The notes below the pieces were generated by a model, which ran no database searches, was not told where the DNA came from, and saw only the letters and a program-made list of their open reading frames with translations. A stretch of 23,734 bases of DNA from JAVXAG01 sp040307645 (lineage in GTDB: Bacteria > Bacillota > Clostridia > Peptostreptococcales > Anaerovoracaceae), in the NCBI GenBank assembly GCA_040307645.1, contig JAWRJF010000066.1, positions 1 to 23,734 on the forward strand, in the 5' to 3' direction. Below are positions 9,473-14,666 of this stretch, one piece after another; the first letter of the stretch is position 1; each line of letters starts with the position of its first letter. The position numbers and the translations under genes are program-made.

Positions 9473-10204
9473 ATGGGAAGACACGGCACAATTGCTGGAA
9501 GAAAAGCAGCACAGGATTCTAAGAGAGCCGCAATATTTACGAAATATGCAAAAGCTATTACAGTAGCAGCTAAGGATGGTGGAGATCCTGAATATAACGC
9601 AGCCTTAAGAGTAGCAATTGAAAAAGCTAAAGGTATAAGTATGCCTAATGACAATATTCAAAGAGCCATAAAAAAAGGCACAGGTGAATTAGGCGGCGCA
9701 ACATACGAGGAGTTAACTTTTGAAGGATATGGTGCAGGTGGTGTTGCTGTAATCGTTGATTGCTTAACAGATAACACTAATAGAACAACTGCAGCAGTAA
9801 GATCAACTTTTGACAAGCATGGTGGTAATCTTGGCACACCAGGCTGTGTATCATACATGTTCTCAAGAAAAGGCGTTATCATCATAGAGAAAACTGATGA
9901 AATAAATGAAGAAGCATTAATGGAAACTGCTCTAGAAGCTGGAGCTGAAGACATTATTGGTAATGAAGATAGTTTTGATGTTCAGACTGACCCAGCTACA
10001 TATACTGATGTTTATCATGCGCTTACTGGAGCAGGATATGAATTGGTAGAAGCTGATATTGAATACGTTCCATCAATGGAATCTTCTCCATCTGACGAAC
10101 ATGACATTAAAAAGCTGAGAAAAATGATTGATGCTCTTGAAGATAATGATGATGTACAGAAAGTGCATACAAATTGTGGCATTGATCTAGAAGAGATGGA
10201 ATAG
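9473..10204 (+). CDS. yebC: YebC/PmpR-family DNA-binding transcriptional regulator/translation factor, C-terminus rewritten by element integration
   Basis: Member of the YebC/PmpR (TACO1) family, known as a transcription regulator in some bacteria and as a factor helping ribosomes through polyproline stretches in others. I chose the ATG at 9473 because AGGAGGTGTCT precedes it and the product then starts MGRHGTIAGRKAAQDSKRA, the family start. The 243-residue length is normal. Typical motifs are KGISMPNDNIQRAIKKGTGE, ELTFEGYGAGGVAVIVDCLTDN, NRTTAAVRS and HGGNLGTPGCVSYMF. The last codons are odd. The final 46-bp repeat starts at 10143, and the ending DLEEME is supplied by the integrated element. 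The native ending, DLFEE, is stranded 13.35 kb downstream at 23535-23549. The gene therefore stays functional with only the last few residues changed, a common outcome when an element integrates at the 3' end of a gene. Confidence 0.95.
   Translation: MGRHGTIAGRKAAQDSKRAAIFTKYAKAITVAAKDGGDPEYNAALRVAIEKAKGISMPNDNIQRAIKKGTGELGGATYEELTFEGYGAGGVAVIVDCLTDNTNRTTAAVRSTFDKHGGNLGTPGCVSYMFSRKGVIIIEKTDEINEEALMETALEAGAEDIIGNEDSFDVQTDPATYTDVYHALTGAGYELVEADIEYVPSMESSPSDEHDIKKLRKMIDALEDNDDVQKVHTNCGIDLEEME
10143..10188 (+). repeat. attL: left copy of the 46-bp attachment repeat inside yebC
   Basis: Identical over 46 bases to 23491-23536 and bounded by mismatches on both sides (g/a before, ag/tt after). It encodes the yebC end from the DDVQKV region to GID. 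It begins with a copy of the GATGATGTACA motif also found in the arm sites. Confidence 0.92.
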
Positions 10205-10260
10205 TTGGAATTTAAACGTTTATAAGGAACTTATTTAAAATTAAATACATTGTTTTTCAT

Positions 10261-10302
10261 TTGAGTTATGATGTACATAACAAATTGAATGATGATGTAC
10301 AA
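10261..10302 (+). repeat. Left arm-type integrase sites (two 18-bp direct repeats)
   Basis: TTGAGTTATGATGTACAT (10261-10278) and TTGAATGATGATGTACAA (10285-10302) lie between attL and int. Each has a close partner at the right end (23412-23448), which gives a consensus TTGARTDADGATGTWCAW. Paired direct repeats on both arms of an attachment site are the usual binding sites for the N-terminal domain of a tyrosine integrase. Confidence 0.7.
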
Positions 10303-10346
10303 GACCTCTTTACTTGGTATGAATATCAAATAAGGAGGTCTTTTTT
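10301..10346 (+). promoter_or_regulatory. Long hairpin covering the integrase RBS, with T-tract
   Basis: AAGACCTCTTTA (10301-10312) pairs with TAAGGAGGTCTT (10331-10342) with one mismatch. The loop itself folds (TTGGTAT with ATATCAA), so the structure is a nearly continuous 42-base hairpin. Six T follow directly, and then the int ATG at 10347. The 3' arm contains GGAGGT, the int Shine-Dalgarno. The structure could therefore end transcripts coming out of yebC and also hide the int RBS in any read-through RNA. Confidence 0.75.
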
Positions 10347-11255
10347 ATGGAGTTAAAAGAGTTAATTCAAGAGTTTATTTATGATTGTGAGGTTCGAAAT
10401 TTAACTAAAAGGACAATCAAAGGATATACCAACCACTTAGAATATTTTAATAAATATCTAAAAGTGTTAAAGGTTTATAAAATTAATGAATTGAAACATA
10501 TTCATATTAAAAAATTCATTAAAAATCAGCAAGATAAAGGGTGTAAAACTTCTTATATTAATACTACACTTAAAATACTTACTGCTTTTTATAAGTGGTT
10601 AATTAGGGAAGAGTATGTTTCAAAACACGAAAATCCAATGGATAAAATAAAGCTTTTAAAAGGTAATCAAACATTAATTGAAACTTTTACTGATGATGAA
10701 GTAAAAAGAATGATTAGTGTATTTAAAGGATATGACTATTTAACCATTAGAAATAAAACTATCATGGCTATGCTATTTGATACAGGTATAAGGAATTTTG
10801 AATTGTGTTCATTGAAAAATATTATGGTTAAAGAAAATTACATTTTAATTTATGGCAAGGGTAACAAGGAAAGAATTGTGCCGAGAAGCCCATACTTAAA
10901 CAAAGTATTATTTAGATATGAGAGAATAAAAGATAAACATTTTGAATGTAGAACCTGTGATGAAGAATTTTATTTTGTTTCTAGGACTGGTAGACAGTTG
11001 ACAGATGCGTCTATTGAAAGGATAGTTGCAGAGGCAGGTAAGAAAGCAAATATAAACCCAAACATAAGGTGTTCACCTCATACGTGCAGGCATTACTTTG
11101 CACAAAAGCAATTACTAGGTGGAAATGATATATATTCAGTTAGTAAGCTTTTAGGACATAGTAATATATCAATAACACAAACTTATATTAGAAGTATTAA
11201 AGATGATGATATAATAAAAAAATCTGTATCCTATAGTCCTCTTATGAATTTGTAA
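10347..11255 (+). CDS. int: Tyrosine recombinase/integrase (XerC/D-like)
   Basis: Site-specific recombinase of the phage integrase family, expected to insert and (with an accessory factor) excise this element at the yebC 3' end. The 302 residues contain an N-terminal SAM-like core-binding domain (about 1-95; TIKGYTNHLEYFNKYL, TAFYKWLIREEY) and a C-terminal catalytic domain. Catalytic residues are visible: Arg149 (DTGIRNFEL), the Lys in GKGNKERIVP (about 171-179), His245-x-x-Arg248 (SPHTCRHYFA), His271 (LLGHSNI) and nucleophile Tyr280 (TQTYIRS). An N-terminal arm-binding AP2-like domain is not obvious, so arm-site contact may use residues 1-30. The position next to attL, with arm repeats between, is standard. 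GGAGGT gives a strong RBS, but it is locked in the hairpin just upstream. Confidence 0.95.
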   Translation: MELKELIQEFIYDCEVRNLTKRTIKGYTNHLEYFNKYLKVLKVYKINELKHIHIKKFIKNQQDKGCKTSYINTTLKILTAFYKWLIREEYVSKHENPMDKIKLLKGNQTLIETFTDDEVKRMISVFKGYDYLTIRNKTIMAMLFDTGIRNFELCSLKNIMVKENYILIYGKGNKERIVPRSPYLNKVLFRYERIKDKHFECRTCDEEFYFVSRTGRQLTDASIERIVAEAGKKANINPNIRCSPHTCRHYFAQKQLLGGNDIYSVSKLLGHSNISITQTYIRSIKDDDIIKKSVSYSPLMNL

Positions 11256-11264
11256 TCATAGGGT

Positions 11265-11298
11265 TAAAATGACTTATACACACTTTTAAGCCATTTTA
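11265..11298 (+). terminator. Probable terminator after int
   Basis: TAAAATGACTTA (11265-11276) pairs with TAAGCCATTTTA (11287-11298) with one mismatch and a 10-base loop; an AT-rich tail (TTTAATAAG) follows rather than a pure T-run. A second small hairpin, AAGTGG with CCACTT (11305-11326), follows. Confidence 0.5.
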
Positions 11299-11539
11299 TT
11301 TAATAAGTGGAACAACTATACCACTTTTACATATAAATCGAAATTAGACCTATTTAACTCACTTTTAACCCTAAGATTAGGGTATTGTAATTGTATGACA
11401 ATGGGTATATGATTAGAAAAACAAATTTTAATGTATTAGAAAATATATATAAATAATTCCACTCTAACACCTTTTTAAGCGACTTTTTTACATAGTGGAA
11501 CACTTATACCAAAACTGAATAAAAATCGAAATTAGGGGT
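11278..11539 (+). repeat. Two imperfect direct repeats of about 75 bp in the int-downstream region
   Basis: Copies at about 11278-11350 and 11464-11539 share, in order, CACNCTTTTTAAGC-like sequence, AGTGGAACA, TATACCA and AATCGAAATTAG. Between them lies a perfect inverted repeat ACCCTAA-GA-TTAGGGT (11368-11383). Function is unknown. The second copy leads directly into the RBS of the small gene at 11545, so it may be a leader or promoter region duplicated with its control elements. Confidence 0.55.
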
Positions 11540-11544
11540 GATTT

Positions 11545-11717
11545 ATGGGGCAAAAGTCCTATGATTGCCCTTTTAGTTTACCCAATCCCTCGGTAAAATC
11601 TGTCCTATTTGTGGGAAGAGGTTTGATATTGAGTATAATCAGCAAGTATGTTGTAGTAGAAAGTGTCAAAGTGTTTTAGATTTAGAAAAATATAAAAAAT
11701 ATAACGAAAAAAGATAA
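11545..11717 (+). pseudogene. Small zinc-ribbon protein gene split by a frame change
   Basis: An ATG at 11545 with a strong RBS (AGGGGTGA, 11534-11541) starts MGQKSYDCPFSLPNPSVK. The informative part lies in another frame: from about 11592 it reads GKICPICGKRFDIEYN and continues with VCCSRKCQSVLDLEKYKK to a stop at 11715-11717. This has a CxxC...CxxxC zinc-ribbon pattern seen in many small phage and plasmid proteins. The second frame has a stop at 11574 and no start codon before the CxxC motif, so the two parts belong together with a -1 (or +2) shift somewhere in 11577-11600. It could be a decayed gene, a recoding site or a sequencing error; no convincing slippery heptamer is seen. Confidence 0.6.
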
Positions 11718-12365
11718 TATGTAATTTTTTACCACTTTTTAAAACCCTTATAAACCTTGAAATTTCAATAGTTATAGGGATTTGAGAGGTTAAAATATTG
11801 AAACTAATAGGGAAGATACATAAATCTAAAAATATGTAATATATTTACACTTATTTCTGCACAACAAGGAATTTTAGAACCTTTACAAACCCACGAATTT
11901 CAATGGTTCTGGGGATTGGGGAAAAGTGGGCTATGATAGAGATGTAAAAATATGTAAAAATGTACCATTTTTATGCTCGTGATAAAAATTTAACAAAGTT
12001 TAACCATTGAAATTTCAACACTTACAAGCATTCGAGCAATTCCCATATATGATAGGGGCAGAAAGCAGAGACCTTTTGTAAGTAGCTCGAAAGCATTTTT
12101 ACTAGAATGAAGAAGAGATAATTTAACCACTTTAACTCAAACCCCAAACCCATTGAAATTTCAACACTTATAAGCATTATTTTTAATGACACTTGAACCT
12201 ATTGTTAGGGTAATAAAATCAAAAAAGACACAATTTGGAATAAAAGTTTATTTTCCCAAATCCATTGAAATTTCAACATTTACAAGCATTATTTTTAATG
12301 ACACTTGACCCTGTATAATATGATATATATAGAGCAATTTTCAAATTTACATAACATTTACAAAT
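11718..12365. repeat. Gene-free region carrying a palindromic repeat family (core TTGAAATTTCAA)
   Basis: No credible gene is seen in these 650 bases. Perfect 12-base palindromes TTGAAATTTCAA occur at 11757-11768, 12007-12018, 12153-12164 and 12265-12276, with a decayed copy near 11894. The last three share a 3' extension close to CACTTAYAAGCATT. The last two are part of a 51-bp direct repeat with three differences (12150-12200 and 12262-12312, period 112). The first copy is a longer inverted repeat, with AACCCTTATAAAC on the left and AGTTATAGGGAT on the right. Spacing and flanks are irregular, unlike CRISPR. The copies could bind an element protein, act as an origin, or be hairpins in a leader RNA. 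Confidence 0.8.
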
Positions 12366-12391
12366 CACATGGTTTTTACACCATGTTTTTT
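12366..12391 (+). terminator. Probable terminator upstream of the xis-like promoter
   Basis: ACATGG (12367-12372) pairs with CCATGT (12381-12386), followed by TTTTT. It would stop transcription coming from the int/repeat region. Confidence 0.6.
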
Positions 12392-12416
12392 AAATATGAC
12401 TACAAATCCTTTCTCA

Positions 12417-12443
12417 TTGTGTAAGTTTGCTTACACATATAAT
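12417..12443 (+). promoter_or_regulatory. Promoter with a 20-bp operator palindrome in its spacer, before the xis-like gene
   Basis: The perfect inverted repeat TGTGTAAGTTTGCTTACACA (12418-12437) directly abuts a consensus TATAAT (12438-12443). The -35 box is poor (TTGTGT at 12417, spacer 15, or TCATTG at 12414, spacer 18). A dyad filling the -35/-10 spacer is the classic site of MerR-type regulators, and the gene 97 bases downstream encodes a MerR-fold protein; autoregulation is inferred. Confidence 0.6.
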
Positions 12444-12452
12444 CTTTCTATA

Positions 12453-12501
12453 CCCTCTCTGGAGCATTAAGTTGTTTCAGAGGGGGGATTATTATTTTTT
12501 T
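12453..12501 (+). terminator. Leader hairpin/attenuator before the xis-like gene
   Basis: CCCTCTCTG (12453-12461) pairs with CAGAGGGGG (12478-12486) through 9 bp with one G-T pair, and a T-rich run (ATTATTATTTTTTT) follows. It begins about 10 bases after the TATAAT box, so it would terminate or attenuate transcripts early. A separate perfect palindrome, TGGACA-TT-TGTCCA (12501-12514), follows it and may be a second protein site. Confidence 0.6.
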
Positions 12502-12539
12502 GGACATTTGTCCACATTTTGATTAAAAGGAGCAATAAA

Positions 12540-12704
12540 ATGAAAACATATAAATTAGGTGAAATGGCTAGAATACTGAACATTTCAACTAAAACATTAC
12601 AGAGATTAGATAATAATGGTATCTTACAGGCACACAGAACCATAACAAATAGAAGATATTACACAGATAAAGACATTGAAAAATATTATAAAACAAAACT
12701 GTAA
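12540..12704 (+). CDS. MerR-fold DNA-binding protein, probable excisionase/regulator (IS607 TnpA-type HTH)
   Basis: A 54-residue protein that is only a MerR-like winged helix-turn-helix: YKLGEMARILNISTKTLQRL is the HTH, followed by RTITNRRYYTDKDIEKYYK as the wing. The LQR-D-x-G plus RT-TNRRYYT signature is the N-terminal DNA-binding domain of IS607-family serine recombinases, but here no catalytic domain is attached. I chose the ATG at 12540, with AAAGGAG (12526-12532) as RBS, over the upstream start at 12519. Proteins of this size and fold beside integrases commonly act as excisionases or early regulators. The adjacent operator-like palindromes suggest it controls its own promoter. The element's serine recombinase is encoded 8.4 kb away with its own HTH, so a split IS607 enzyme is unlikely. 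Confidence 0.8.
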   Translation: MKTYKLGEMARILNISTKTLQRLDNNGILQAHRTITNRRYYTDKDIEKYYKTKL

Positions 12705-12735
12705 AAGGGCATAGTTAATATTATGCTCTTTTATT
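12703..12735 (+). terminator. Intrinsic terminator after the xis-like gene
   Basis: AAAAGGGCATA pairs with TATGCTCTTTT (one G-T pair) around a short AT loop, followed by ATT. It starts at the stop codon. Confidence 0.75.
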
Positions 12736-12741
12736 ATGCCT

Positions 12742-12781
12742 TAATTTAAGCTGTTCATAACTAATTCAACAGCTTAAATTA
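12742..12781. repeat. 14-bp perfect inverted repeat with 12-base loop
   Basis: TAATTTAAGCTGTT (12742-12755) and AACAGCTTAAATTA (12768-12781) are exact complements. No T-run follows on the plus strand. A further small dyad, AGGGT/ACCCT (12781-12799), comes next. It is the strongest of a row of structures between xis and scaffold. Function is unknown; a protein-binding or packaging site is possible. Confidence 0.8.
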
Positions 12782-12804
12782 GGGTAAGTTCAAAACCCTT
12801 TCAT

Positions 12805-12835
12805 AGTGTTTTCACTCCAATTTAAACACTTTTTG
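12805..12835 (+). terminator. Terminator-like hairpin
   Basis: AGTGTTT (12805-12811) pairs with AAACACT (12824-12830), and TTTTTG follows. Confidence 0.5.
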
Positions 12836-12839
12836 ACAT

Positions 12840-12900
12840 GATGCAGGGGGAACTCTGCATCTCTCCTAAGAAATTCATTCAATATGAATTAATATATAAT
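12840..12900 (+). promoter_or_regulatory. Probable promoter region of the scaffold/capsid operon with two dyads
   Basis: GATGCAG (12840-12846) and CTGCATC (12855-12861) form a perfect stem. AATTCAT (12872-12878) and ATGAATT (12884-12890) form another, 4 bases before a consensus TATAAT (12895-12900). The dyad takes the place of a -35 element, so activation or repression by a bound protein is likely. A TTGACA at 12833-12838 is too far from this -10. Confidence 0.5.
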
Positions 12901-12908
12901 TTTTTTAC

Positions 12909-12960
12909 AAAGGGGCAAAGATATGCAACTTGAAAAAGGGGCAGAAAATAGCAACTTGAA
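12909..12960 (+). repeat. Two tandem 26-bp repeats in the scaffold leader, each with an SD-like AAAGGGG
   Basis: Units 12909-12934 and 12935-12960 share AAAGGGGCA, then a variable AT part, then GCAACTTGAA. Each begins with a purine-rich Shine-Dalgarno-like sequence. The real scaffold RBS (AAAGGAG, 12959-12965) follows directly. Confidence 0.75.
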
Positions 12961-12985
12961 AGGAGTAATTTACAATGGAAATTAA
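12923..12985 (+). CDS. Possible 20-residue leader peptide overlapping the scaffold start
   Basis: ATG at 12923, preceded by AAAGGGG (12909-12915), reads MQLEKGAENSNLKGVIYNGN and stops at 12983-12985, eight bases into the scaffold gene. The overlap would allow translational coupling. It may simply be chance from the tandem repeat; there is no homology support. Confidence 0.2.
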   Translation: MQLEKGAENSNLKGVIYNGN

Positions 12986-13421
12986 AGATTTAGGATTTGA
13001 ACTGACAGAGGAACAAGAAAAGTCAATTGAAAAATTAATTCAATCAAAAGAGGATTCACTTAGAACTAAGTACACTCAACAAATAAAAGACCTCGAACAG
13101 TACAAACCAAAAGAAAAAACAGAGCAAGAAATTGAATTCGAAAATGCTCAAAACGAACTTAAAGAATTAAAGTTCAAATTAGCAATTAAAGAAAAAGGGA
13201 TTGATGAAAATTTAAGCAAGTTCTTAAAATCTGATATAGATTTTGATGAATTTTCTAATGTATTTAAAGGGTTTGCAGAGTCAAAACAGGATTATATAGC
13301 AAAAAATCATACTGCTAATGCTGGGTTGACTAAGGAACAATTTAACAAATTAGGATATGAAGAAAAAGCTAAAATTTATTCAGAAAACCCAACACTTTAC
13401 GCAGAATTAAATAATAAATAA
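12975..13421 (+). CDS. Phage scaffolding protein (GP20/DUF4355-like)
   Basis: A 148-residue, highly charged, mostly helical protein directly upstream of the major capsid gene, as expected for a capsid scaffold that guides procapsid assembly and is then lost. Residues 1-75 are coiled-coil rich (EEQEKSIEKLIQSKEDSLRT, EQEIEFENAQNELKELKFKL). A central AIKEKGIDENLSKFLKSD segment and the C-terminal AGLTKEQFNKLGYEEKAKIY segment are typical of the GP20/DUF4355 scaffold families, where the basic or helical C-terminus binds the coat. The RBS AAAGGAG is 9 bases before the ATG. It is 17 bases from the capsid gene and certainly in the same operon. No protease domain is fused and none is encoded nearby. 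Confidence 0.8.
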   Translation: MEIKDLGFELTEEQEKSIEKLIQSKEDSLRTKYTQQIKDLEQYKPKEKTEQEIEFENAQNELKELKFKLAIKEKGIDENLSKFLKSDIDFDEFSNVFKGFAESKQDYIAKNHTANAGLTKEQFNKLGYEEKAKIYSENPTLYAELNNK

Positions 13422-13438
13422 TAAAGGAGAAATGTAAT

Positions 13439-14278
13439 ATGGCATTAATTATACCACAGGTCTTTGCAGACGCTGTAAATGAAAAATTAGGGGTTGCCCT
13501 TAGAATAGGAAGTGTAGCTTTTGACGCTACTTCATTAGTACCAGAAATCATGAGTGAGGGAGATACTGTTAATTTCCCTAAATTCGATAGAGTTGCTGAA
13601 ACTTCTACAGTAGTAAAAGGAACACCTTTGACACCTGTTGAAATCACTATGACAGAGAACAAAGCAACTATTAAACAGATTGCATCACCATTAAGGGTAT
13701 ATGACAAAGATGCAAAACAGATTAAGGGTGCTGTAATGGATAACATGGTACAGCAAGTTGTTGATGCAATGCAGAAAACTATTGATAGTGACCTTGCATC
13801 TGAAATGGACGCTAGTGCTATCAAGAAAGAGGCAACAGCAGGTGCAACAGCTATTACAAGTGCTGAATTAATGGCAGGTATGTCATTATTTGGTGATGAT
13901 ATTGACACAGAATCTTTTGCAGGAATTATAATCAACAGTAGATTATTCCCATCATTAGTAGGTATGCCTGAGTTCACAAGCACAGAAAAGACATATGCAA
14001 ATATGGGTAATGGACTTGTTCAGAATGGTTTATGTGGTTATTGGTTAGGAATTCCTGTTATCATTTGCAACAACAATACTTATGATACAACTAAAAATGA
14101 ATGTAAAACTTATATGTGTAAGAAAAACGCATTAGGTTATGTATTCCAAAAAGAAATTGGTGTTGAGGAAGAAAGAGAAGTAAAGCTATTATGCACAGAT
14201 ATCGTTGCTAGTTCTCTTTATGCTGTTAAGCTAATCAACAAAGATGATGTTGTAATTCTTAGAAAAACAATTGTATAA
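13439..14278 (+). CDS. Major capsid protein (HK97 fold, N4-gp56/P22-like family)
   Basis: A 279-residue head shell protein. The start ALIIPQVFADAVNEKLGVA followed by FPKFDRVAE and GTPLTPVEITMTENKATIKQ is characteristic of the coat-protein group annotated as N4-gp56 family or P22 coat-like in Firmicutes phages. IDSDLASEMDAS, the GIIINSRLFPSLVGMPEF segment and the late GLCGYWLGIPVIICNN follow in usual order. The length is full for the group, and there is no N-terminal delta domain. Together with the separate scaffold and no visible protease, this suggests P22-like assembly without proteolytic maturation. The RBS AAAGGAG is about 10 bases before the ATG. It is followed by a strong terminator, so scaffold and coat form a two-gene late unit. 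Confidence 0.88.
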   Translation: MALIIPQVFADAVNEKLGVALRIGSVAFDATSLVPEIMSEGDTVNFPKFDRVAETSTVVKGTPLTPVEITMTENKATIKQIASPLRVYDKDAKQIKGAVMDNMVQQVVDAMQKTIDSDLASEMDASAIKKEATAGATAITSAELMAGMSLFGDDIDTESFAGIIINSRLFPSLVGMPEFTSTEKTYANMGNGLVQNGLCGYWLGIPVIICNNNTYDTTKNECKTYMCKKNALGYVFQKEIGVEEEREVKLLCTDIVASSLYAVKLINKDDVVILRKTIV

Positions 14279-14292
14279 ATAATTGAAATATT

Positions 14293-14320
14293 AAGTGGGG
14301 GAGCAATCCCTCACTTTATT
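14293..14320 (+). terminator. Intrinsic terminator after the capsid gene
   Basis: A 10-bp stem (AAGTGGGGGA with TCCCTCACTT, one G-T pair) with a GCAA tetraloop is followed by TATT. Confidence 0.75.
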
Positions 14321-14339
14321 AATTAAAGGAGGAAATAAT

Positions 14340-14546
14340 ATGACTAGAGCAGAAAAAATAAAAGAATATAGAATTTTTAGTGGATTGACTAAAAAAGAAG
14401 TAGCTACTTTAGGTGATTTTGCAAAATCTGAACAATGGCTAGGTCAATGTGAAAACGGAAAAGTCAACATGAATGAAGAAAATGAAAAAGAAATATTTGA
14501 TGCTATTAATGTAGCAAGATGCAAGAAACGATTATTAGAAAAATAG
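14340..14546 (+). CDS. Small HTH-like protein (68 residues), function unknown
   Basis: A 68-residue protein that resembles a short Cro/C1-type helix-turn-helix domain: RAEKIKEYRIFSGLTKKEVA forms helices 1-2, then the turn and recognition helix WLGQCENGKVNMNEENEKEI. I chose the ATG at 14340, not the upstream start at 14295, since AAAGGAGG (14325-14332) is well placed and the longer start would run back into the terminator. Downstream is a 120-base gap with a small hairpin (AGAGG/CCTCT, 14582-14599). It could be a late regulator. The HTH assignment is tentative. Confidence 0.6.
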   Translation: MTRAEKIKEYRIFSGLTKKEVATLGDFAKSEQWLGQCENGKVNMNEENEKEIFDAINVARCKKRLLEK

Positions 14547-14630
14547 AACAAAACAGTTCACGGATATAAAGGATTAAAAGGAGAGGACAAATGCCCTCTA
14601 TTTTAATGAGTAAATGAGTAAGGGTAAGTT

Positions 14631-14658
14631 GTCCTAACAAATTTTAAGACGTTAGGAC
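14631..14658 (+). promoter_or_regulatory. Inverted repeat covering the RBS region of the DHH-like gene
   Basis: GTCCTAAC (14631-14638) and GTTAGGAC (14651-14658) are exact complements. The right arm contains AGGA, the only Shine-Dalgarno-like sequence for the GTG at 14667, so folding would hide it. It could equally be a DNA operator. Confidence 0.5.
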
Positions 14659-14666
14659 GTGATGAA

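Noticed and set aside
11757..12312. CRISPR array
   Set aside because: The repeated palindromes are irregularly spaced (250, 146 and 112 bases), share flanking sequence in place of unique spacers, and no cas genes are present.
13369..13983. 204-codon minus-strand ORF opposite scaffold and capsid genes
   Set aside because: It mirrors the well-supported capsid frame, has low-complexity hydrophobic content and no RBS, and every gene in the element is on the plus strand.
14549..14565. Second LexA box (GAAC...GTTC) after the small HTH gene
   Set aside because: The half-sites are 6 bases apart, not the required 4.
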